Of a DNA stretch of 64,000 nucleotides, positions 58,442-64,000 are shown in pieces. The position numbers were made by a program, and so were the translations under genes. This DNA comes from an uncultured Clostridia bacterium (GTDB lineage: Bacteria; Bacillota; Clostridia; Christensenellales; Borkfalkiaceae): positions 124,001-188,000 of the forward strand of contig CAKQJE010000002.1 in assembly GCA_934247225.1 (NCBI GenBank). Direction: 5' to 3'. Position 1 is the first letter of the stretch. Each line of letters begins with the position of its first letter. The notes beneath the pieces are model-generated. The model was not told the origin of the DNA, searched no databases, and worked only from the letters and a program-made list of their open reading frames with translations.

Positions 58442-58870
58442 TTAAGATTTTATCGGACGACCGAAAACGTAACTGCCTCGGGCAACTTCAAGTAAAATAA
58501 CAACTACTCGTTTTTTCAGGTGCGCGAAAAAGCCGCGCAAAATGTCAAAAGTGTTTTCCGCCGTGCAAAAAGCCGTCGGGAGTCCTTTCTTTTTACGAAG
58601 ATTGATAAAAGACTTCCCTTTCTTCTTTTTGCAGATTTTTTTCTTTGCCTTTGCCGCGTTCTCGCATAACGCGATTCTGATTTTGTCGCGGTTCGAGCAA
58701 AGAATTGAGTTTTTGTCCGACTTTGATGAGTTTGAATTTACGTTGAGTTTTAAGTTGCCGATTATGTTACGATCCGAGCCGACGAAAACAGTAGTGCGTT
58801 TTGCGACGGACAGACCCGTGAAAATATTTTCGGATAATATTCCGTTGTTTTCCGTGCGCATTGCGTTCAT
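58442..58870 (-). CDS. Possible small basic protein, unrecognised
   Basis: 142 codons from ATG 58870 (GAGGAG 9 bases upstream) to 58442. Ser/Asn-rich N-terminal part, then a Lys-rich centre (KAKKKICKKKKGKSF) and a hydrophobic end (KKRVVVILLEVARG). A minus-strand terminator 130 bases beyond supports a transcript. A competing plus-strand frame (58542-58952) overlaps it, and no family is recognised, so the coding status is uncertain. Confidence 0.3.
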   Translation of the reverse strand: MNAMRTENNGILSENIFTGLSVAKRTTVFVGSDRNIIGNLKLNVNSNSSKSDKNSILCSNRDKIRIALCENAAKAKKKICKKKKGKSFINLRKKKGLPTAFCTAENTFDILRGFFAHLKKRVVVILLEVARGSYVFGRPIKS

Positions 58871-58929
58871 GTTTTTCGGCTCCTCTTTTCTTTCGGAGGG
58901 GATTTTTGTTTTTAAAACTTCTTCCCTCG

Positions 58930-59209
58930 TAGCCACAGGCGATTGTGTTTGAACCCGCCAAAACGCCGATATTTTCGCGCTTTTTGTCAAATTCTCGCTT
59001 GAAGTACATATAGTACGTCTGCGTTCGCCTTTACCAAAAATCATCGAAAATATCGGCGTTTTGGTTGTTGACAAGTCTCGCCTTGCATTTTTAGGCTAAG
59101 ACAAGGCGCGTGAGCGCGTTAATACTTTGGCGTATAACACGCGAACGCAACGACGTATTAGCCAAAAACACAACGCGAGACCGAGTTCGAACGCAATCAC
59201 CTGTGGCTA
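58930..59209. repeat. 280-bp MITE-like element with terminal and internal inverted repeats
   Basis: Terminal inverted repeats of 25 bp (58930-58954 with 59185-59209, three mismatches) enclose two further hairpins: a perfect 20-bp one (58958-58977 with 59045-59064) and an imperfect 24-25-bp one (59075-59099 with 59158-59181). As single-strand DNA or RNA it would fold into a three-way junction. Part of hairpin 1 recurs in the element at 59566-59730. Confidence 0.7.
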
Positions 59210-59565
59210 AAGAATAGCATAACACACGCATTCGGAAAACGCAATAGGTTTTACAAAAATATTTTACATTTCGTCAAATTTTCACTTTTGTGTTTTCAAA
59301 CTTTTATAATCATTATATAATATTTTTATCATTATATAATGCAAAAAAAATTGTGAAAAATTTTCCCGTCCGCCGCAAACAGTCGCGCCTGTCGCCGTAA
59401 AAAACGGCGACTACGCCCGAGCGTTTCCGCTCACCTGTTTTACGATTACATTTTAACAATTTCTGTCTTTTCTTTCAAGGCGTTTTCTCTTTTAAAAATA
59501 CCGATATTTCCACAATAAAACGCTTATCTCGCAAAATTTGCGACATTTTTGCAAACGTTGCGTTC
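59210..59565. other. AT-rich intergenic stretch without a supported gene
   Basis: Contains a doubled ATTATATAAT motif (about 59315-59341), a GTCGCCGT/ACGGCGAC hairpin near 59394-59414, and otherwise A/T-rich DNA. No protein-like frame. Confidence 0.5.
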
Positions 59566-59730
59566 GGTATGCCAGACAAAAATAAAACAAACCGTGGTCT
59601 GACAGCGAGTTTTTGACTAATACATCGTTACGCTCGCGGCTTATACGTCAAACTTCAAGCGAGAATTTGACAAAAAGCACGGAAATTGCGGCGTTTTGGC
59701 AAGGTTCGTTTTATTCTTGTCCGGCATGCC
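59566..59730. repeat. 165-bp inverted-repeat element of the same family
   Basis: About 28-bp imperfect terminal inverted repeats (59566-59593 with 59703-59730), starting GGTATGCC and ending GGCATGCC. The interior TTCAAGCGAGAATTTGACAA, then AAAGC and GGCGTTTTGG, is shared in inverted orientation with 58950-59000, and the end module AATAAAAC-AACC is shared with 52979-53050. Confidence 0.65.
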
Positions 59731-59747
59731 AGCCGAGAATAAAACAA

Positions 59748-59789
59748 ACGGGTGACGGCGCGTCGGAATTCCGACGCGCCGTCACCCGT
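59748..59789 (-). terminator. Perfect 42-bp palindrome, terminator of the XRE gene
   Basis: Perfect 21-bp GC-rich arms with no spacer (centre between 59768 and 59769), followed on the minus strand by TTTGTTTTATT. It lies 30 bases after the XRE gene's stop. Confidence 0.75.
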
Positions 59790-59818
59790 ACTCTATATTA
59801 AAATTTTAAAATAGTCGA

Positions 59819-60145
59819 TTATTTCATATAAACTATTATATCTTCCAAAGAAGTTTCGGAAATCTGAGCGTAAAGAAGAATATCCTCCAACCCCACTGCG
59901 GTTCTGCCGCTTTCCCAATTGTAGATCACGCTTTGCGACACTCCGAAAACCGAGGCAAGTTCGGGGCGGCTGATATGGTTGTCTATATCGTATTCGCACT
60001 CGTCGCATTCGCCCGAGCAATCGCCCTTATCGTGTTTGCATGCTTTACAGACGCGCCGACGAAGCGCGTCGTTATGTTCGCGCAAAATCTGCAACTTTTT
60101 GCCCGTCTTTTTCCAATCTATGTATTGTCTTTTTATCGGTTTCAT
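59819..60145 (-). CDS. XRE regulator with inserted cysteine cluster
   Basis: 108 residues. The HTH (SRPELASVFGVSQSVIYNWE, then SGRTAV, about 59-84) is preceded by an unusual Cys cluster: Cys33, 36, 43, 47 and 50 in CKACKHDKGDCSGECDEC. The cluster sits between the first helix (WKKTGKKLQILREHN) and the recognition helices. Five closely spaced Cys could bind zinc or an iron-sulphur centre or act as a thiol switch (inference). The gene stands alone beside repeats, with its own terminator. Confidence 0.8.
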   Translation of the reverse strand: MKPIKRQYIDWKKTGKKLQILREHNDALRRRVCKACKHDKGDCSGECDECEYDIDNHISRPELASVFGVSQSVIYNWESGRTAVGLEDILLYAQISETSLEDIIVYMK

Positions 60146-60313
60146 CGAGTCTGACTTTTATCCCCCGAAAAAATGTATCCTATTTGAAAACAGTATGCCA
60201 CATATCGACAAAAAACGCAAGCGTTTTATCGGATTTAAAAGATAACCGAAATTTCCGAAGAACGGTATTGCGACGTTTCGGATAGGAATTTTTATTCTTA
60301 TCCTGCAAAAACC

Positions 60314-61582
60314 TTATTTCGTGAGTTTTTTACGAATAAAATACACTCCGCCGAGGGCAACCGCCAATAAACAGAACGCGAAAATTATTATAAACACCGC
60401 GTTCCAACTCAGTTCGTCGGCAATTTTTCCGAGTCCGTAGGAACTTATCGTACTGCCCAAATAACAACACCCGTTCAGTATTCCCGCGAGCGTTCCCGAA
60501 AAGAAAAAGTTTCGCATATACATAGGCGCCATCGTCGTAACCACGCTGTTCACCGCCGACATAAGTAAGGCTATAAGCGCGAAAACGCACAGCGGCAATA
60601 TAAATCCGCCGAAATCGCCCCAGATAATTATCGGCATAAGCAATGCCGAAACGGCGAAAAGTATAACCGCCGTGAACACGAAGCTTTTAACTTTGTCGTT
60701 AAGCTTCGTCGCGACGAACGCCGCGAACACCGACAAAAACGGCAGAGCGAGAGAAAGGGCTATCGAGCCGCTTTCGCTTAAGTCGTATTTTTCCTTTAAA
60801 ACCGACGGCATCCAGGTGGAAAGTCCGTCCTTAACGAGGTTGTTTATAACCGCAAAAACGCCTAAAAATACGAGCGTTACCATCGCGTTCCTCTTTTCCG
60901 CGGAATAATTTTCGTCGGTATGCAAAACCTCGTTGGTCGCCGCGGTTTCGCCGCTTTTCACCGAAGTCTCTCCGCTTTTGCCGTAAGTTTTGCCGCTCGT
61001 GAGTTTTCCGTAAGAGAAAAACCACATAACGCCTATCGCAAAAAGCGCGATCGAACCCGTGAGAAAGGACAAATTGAAGAAATTAACCTTCGTGAAAAGC
61101 GCGCCGAGCAAATACGCGATAAACGTTCCCACGGGCGTACTCATACTCATGATAACCACGGCTTTTTTGAGGTTCTCGTCGCTCAAACACCTGCTCAAAA
61201 CCGTTGAAAGCACCGCCCACAAAAAGGACAGCGAAAAACCGTTCAATAGCCACAAATATTTAAGCGTGAAAAAAAACGGCAGGAAAAACACCACGAGATT
61301 TATCGCCGCGGATACGAGAAGCGAGAACGTTATTATAAATCTCGCGTTATATTTTCTGCAAAGTATTCCGTTTATTATCTGCCCCGCGCCGTAGGCAAAA
61401 AAGAACATAGTGGAAACAAGCCCCGCGTCCGCGTGGCTTACTCCGTAATATCCCATTATTCCGTTTAAGTTACAGCTGTAACAATATTTGCCCAAATAGC
61501 TTGCGGTGTAAACGAGCCAGCACGCCACTATAAGCAGCGTTTGCCTCATATTATCCCGTTTGAGCGAGCTTTTTTCTTCCAT
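60314..61582 (-). CDS. MFS transporter, organophosphate:phosphate antiporter-like
   Basis: 422 residues with about 12 helices. It has the early YTASYLGKYCYSCNLNGIMG segment resembling the GlpT/OPA group (usually Y-RxN), plus GQIINGILCRKYNARF between helices 2 and 3. A Ser/Thr-rich cytosolic loop (SGKTYGKSGETSVKSGETAA) lies mid-protein. It starts 2 bases after the PHP-domain gene, so the two are coupled. Likely substrate is a phosphorylated sugar or polyol handled by the PHP enzyme (inference). Confidence 0.85.
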   Translation of the reverse strand: MEEKSSLKRDNMRQTLLIVACWLVYTASYLGKYCYSCNLNGIMGYYGVSHADAGLVSTMFFFAYGAGQIINGILCRKYNARFIITFSLLVSAAINLVVFFLPFFFTLKYLWLLNGFSLSFLWAVLSTVLSRCLSDENLKKAVVIMSMSTPVGTFIAYLLGALFTKVNFFNLSFLTGSIALFAIGVMWFFSYGKLTSGKTYGKSGETSVKSGETAATNEVLHTDENYSAEKRNAMVTLVFLGVFAVINNLVKDGLSTWMPSVLKEKYDLSESGSIALSLALPFLSVFAAFVATKLNDKVKSFVFTAVILFAVSALLMPIIIWGDFGGFILPLCVFALIALLMSAVNSVVTTMAPMYMRNFFFSGTLAGILNGCCYLGSTISSYGLGKIADELSWNAVFIIIFAFCLLAVALGGVYFIRKKLTK

Positions 61583-61584
61583 TT

Positions 61585-62853
61585 TTACTTTCTTCCGAAA
61601 AACGCCTTTCTGTATTCTTCCGTGACGTTTTCAATCGCGGACATAATTTCCGCGCTTTCCTTTTCTATCGCTTCGGCGATTTTAGCCGCCGTGCCTTTTC
61701 TTATCTCTTTAACCTCGGGATAGAAATTATCCGTCAGGAATCTCGCATAGCGCACAAGCCTGAACTCGCCGTAAATCCTGTATTCGTTTCCTATTCTCTC
61801 CACTGCGACCGATTTCAGGTTCTTCACCGCTTCCTTTACGTCGTTCACGTTTTTGCAGAACGCATACGTGTAAAACTTACCGAAAATTTCGGAAACGACG
61901 TTATGACAATCGGATGCGCCGACTATCGGAATTTTAAGTCCGCGAGCGCGCATATCGTTGTACATCGCGACCTGCAAATTCACTCCGTTACCCGTTTTAT
62001 CGTCGTCATCGACGACTTCCAACGCGTCGAAAACTCCGTTTTTAAGCAGAAATTCAAGCATCGGAGTTTGCATATTGTATTCGCCGTAAGCGTCCCAATA
62101 AGGATGGCAAAGCACGCTCACTCCGCCGTTTTTGCGGATATTTTCCGAAACCCAATGACGGAAAGCGAACTCCTTTTCGTCGATTTCGTCGGGAAGTTTA
62201 AACTGTTTTTTAAGCTCGGCGGCATTTTCCGTGACTTTTTTGAAAACTCCGTCGGGGTCGGCGTTTATTATCTCGTTCACACTCGCCGAAGCCCCGAAAT
62301 TTATGATATGGAAATAACCCATTCCGCGGTTATGCACCTCTTCGCCCGGGTAAACCTTGAAATGCGTGGCGATTTTGTCCATCGTTTTCGCCATTTTCGA
62401 AGACCCCGCATATTTGTGGTGGTCGGTTATCGCCATATAATCGAAACCCTCTTCATAGTATGCCGAAACGGTTTCGGTGGGCGTGAAAAGCCCGTCGGAC
62501 TCGGTGGTGTGCAAATGCGTATCGCCCTTGAACGGTTGAAGTTCATAGAGGTCTTTTTTAAGCGAAAAAATCTCGAAAACGACCTTTTTCGCACCCGTAT
62601 CGACGTAAACTCTGTGCCTTTGTTCGCCGTAAGGCGTAAAATAAAACACAGCCTTACCGCCCTTAACTTCCACGTTTTCGCCCGCGTATCTTTTATCTTC
62701 GTTGATAAAATACTTATCGCAATGCGGAAGGTTGTACTTTTCCATTGACTGCACGGCGACGTTTACAATCTGACCGTTTTTCAGTTCGTCGCCGCTGAGA
62801 ACAAGTTTTGTCTTTTTATCCGCGAGAATTACTCTCGGAAACAATTTAAGCAT
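61585..62853 (-). CDS. PHP-domain metallohydrolase
   Basis: 422 residues from ATG 62853 (GAGGAAAT upstream; the earlier frame start at 62979 has no site). A beta-rich N-terminal domain (about 1-115) precedes the PHP domain with its metal ligands in order: GDTHLHTTESDGLFTP, AITDHHKYAG, GEEVH, VLCHPYWD and VGASDCHN. PHP proteins hydrolyse phosphoesters, and members of this build are seen with sugar genes. It is co-transcribed with the MFS permease downstream. Confidence 0.88.
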   Translation of the reverse strand: MLKLFPRVILADKKTKLVLSGDELKNGQIVNVAVQSMEKYNLPHCDKYFINEDKRYAGENVEVKGGKAVFYFTPYGEQRHRVYVDTGAKKVVFEIFSLKKDLYELQPFKGDTHLHTTESDGLFTPTETVSAYYEEGFDYMAITDHHKYAGSSKMAKTMDKIATHFKVYPGEEVHNRGMGYFHIINFGASASVNEIINADPDGVFKKVTENAAELKKQFKLPDEIDEKEFAFRHWVSENIRKNGGVSVLCHPYWDAYGEYNMQTPMLEFLLKNGVFDALEVVDDDDKTGNGVNLQVAMYNDMRARGLKIPIVGASDCHNVVSEIFGKFYTYAFCKNVNDVKEAVKNLKSVAVERIGNEYRIYGEFRLVRYARFLTDNFYPEVKEIRKGTAAKIAEAIEKESAEIMSAIENVTEEYRKAFFGRK

Positions 62854-62966
62854 TTTATTTCCTCTTTTATGTTGCTTATCTATTTGAAAACCGTGCGATA
62901 ATCGACTTATAGACCGACTTTTGCTTGTCGATAATCTGCTTTTGCCGTAAATTTTTTGAAGCGGTA

Positions 62967-63820
62967 TTAAAGAATACAATCGTTCAGATGAAGCTTTACG
63001 CCGCGGGAAACGAGTTCTTTCTGAACCTTTTTCACGTCGATTTTATCGGTATCGTCATACAAAGCCGCGATAACGCCCGCAGCTTCGCCCGTTACCGCGC
63101 AAACGGGGATAACCCTCGTTATATCCCACATATCGTCGTTTTTGACGGAAACAATCCTGCCCGCAACGGTAAGATTTTTGACCTTTTCGCCGTAAAGCGA
63201 GTCTATCGGAAGTTCGTAAGCAAGACCGTTTTCTATCCAGCTCCCGAACGCGCCCACGCTGTTTTCAAAGCGTTTTTTGTCGTCCGATTTTTGCATTTCG
63301 GACACGCCGCAAAGTCGTCTCGTCATCCTTACCTGCGGGATAGAACAAATCGCCGCCATAGCGTGCTTTCTGTCGCCGTCTCCGCGGCTTAAAAAATCGT
63401 CAAGCATAACGCCGTGAGCTTTTTTCATAACCTCGGAAATTCTGACCGGGTCTATACCGTCGAAGGCGTTTGTATCGCCGCGCATCGTCGAATAAACGTT
63501 GTCGCCGCTCCCTTTCATTCTGAGGCGATATTCGCCGTCTTTTACTTCGTAGTACCATGCGGCAAGCACGTTTCCGTGATCGGGAAGGGCGGTTTTTCGC
63601 CCGATAAATAACATAAAGTCGCGTCGCCGGTGCAATCGATAAACGATTTTGCCGTATAATAAAGAGTTTCCGTCCTCGTGACGATTTCGATTTTCTTTAT
63701 TTTATCCCCGTTTTCGGACGTGAACGCTTTCGAAAGCGTTCCGCCGTATAAAATTTCCACGCCCTCTTTTGCAAGCAGCTTTTCGGCAAAAGCAGCGACC
63801 GACGAATTCCGTTCACGCGT
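62967..63820 (-). pseudogene. FAD-dependent oxidoreductase, 5'-truncated and frameshifted
   Basis: The C-terminal two-thirds of an FAD_oxidored-type protein. One frame gives SSVAAFAEKLLAKEGVEILY and FIDCTGDATLCYLSGEK. A -1 shift in an A-run (about 63596-63600) moves the rest to another frame: TALPDHGNVLAAWYYEVKDG, then NLTVAGRIVSVKNDDMW and VCAVTGEAAGVIA. The N-terminal Rossmann GxGxxG segment is missing, and an in-frame stop lies at 63821-63823. One extra A would repair the shift but not the lost N-terminus. Confidence 0.8.
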
Positions 63821-63863
63821 TTAAAAGATTCTTTAAAAACGCTCGTCGGACAAAAGTTTTACC

Positions 63864-63899
63864 GAGAACCGCCCGCCGCTCACGCGGCGGGCGGTTCTC
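63864..63899. other. GC-rich perfect hairpin near the right edge
   Basis: A perfect 16-bp stem (63864-63879 with 63884-63899) with a TCAC loop and no T-run on either side. It lies where the missing 5' part of the oxidoreductase would be. Bases 63900-64000 hold no recognisable gene. Confidence 0.6.
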
Positions 63900-64000
63900 T
63901 GATATGGATGAATTATACTATAAAACGAGAAACTCCGTCAACTGATTTTCCGAGAAATTTTTCCTTAAAATGTTCGTTTTCTTCGCCGATATTCTATCAT

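Overview
The window reads as chromosome of a low-to-moderate GC, Gram-positive-type, endospore-lineage bacterium, most likely an uncultured gut member of class Clostridia. The reasons are GGAGG ribosome binding sites, consensus sigma-A promoters (TTGACA/17/TATAAT type), many lipobox lipoproteins, a SpoIIID sporulation regulator and a LexA repressor. TGA, TAA and TAG all behave as stops. The species assignment is inference; no rRNA lies in the window.

Region 1 (1-7.6 kb): a carbohydrate ABC importer on the minus strand (solute-binding lipoprotein, two permeases) with a very large secreted Ig-like protein that runs off the left edge, and a divergent AraC-type regulator. Region 2 (7.6-12.7 kb): an accessory segment with an HUH rolling-circle Rep, a 300-bp origin-like stretch of nested dyads, small HTH proteins, a sigma-70 region 4 protein, a zinc-ribbon protein, LexA and a WYL regulator broken by one in-frame stop. 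Region 3 (12.8-44.7 kb): a very long minus-strand glycan-utilisation locus. From its 5' end it holds a DUF4838 lipoprotein, two permeases, an IS110 element inserted in the opposite orientation, a solute-binding lipoprotein, a 1205-aa lipoprotein, a second DUF4838 protein, two GH78-type rhamnosidases, a nucleoside hydrolase, a GH112 phosphorylase, a TIM-barrel hydrolase, an esterase, decayed eda/kdgK remnants, a NanA/DapA-type aldolase, a serine hydrolase, a BNR sialidase-like protein, an SGNH esterase, a YhcH-family protein, an MFS permease and an RpiB-type isomerase. The likely job is import and intracellular dismantling of rhamnose- and galactose-containing, possibly acetylated or sialylated, glycan. 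A divergent AraC regulator (43.9 kb) heads it.

Region 4 (44.7-53.1 kb): pseudogene fragments, a six-gene tRNA operon (Pro, Met/Ile2, Asp, Phe, Thr, Tyr), spoIIID, a lipoprotein serpin, and a collagen-like/beta-helix surface protein with a divergent XRE repressor whose operator lies inside a promoter spacer. Region 5 (53.1-58.2 kb) is the most unusual: a tightly coupled operon of clpP, a Sel1-like protein with a degenerate Lon-like AAA+ domain, a VirD4/TraG-type coupling ATPase without membrane helices, and a winged-helix protein with an acidic tract. No relaxase or type IV secretion gene is present. Region 6 (58.2-64 kb): MITE-like inverted-repeat elements, an XRE regulator with a cysteine cluster, an MFS permease paired with a PHP-domain hydrolase, and a frameshifted FAD oxidoreductase.

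All calls come from reading the sequence; no homology search was run.
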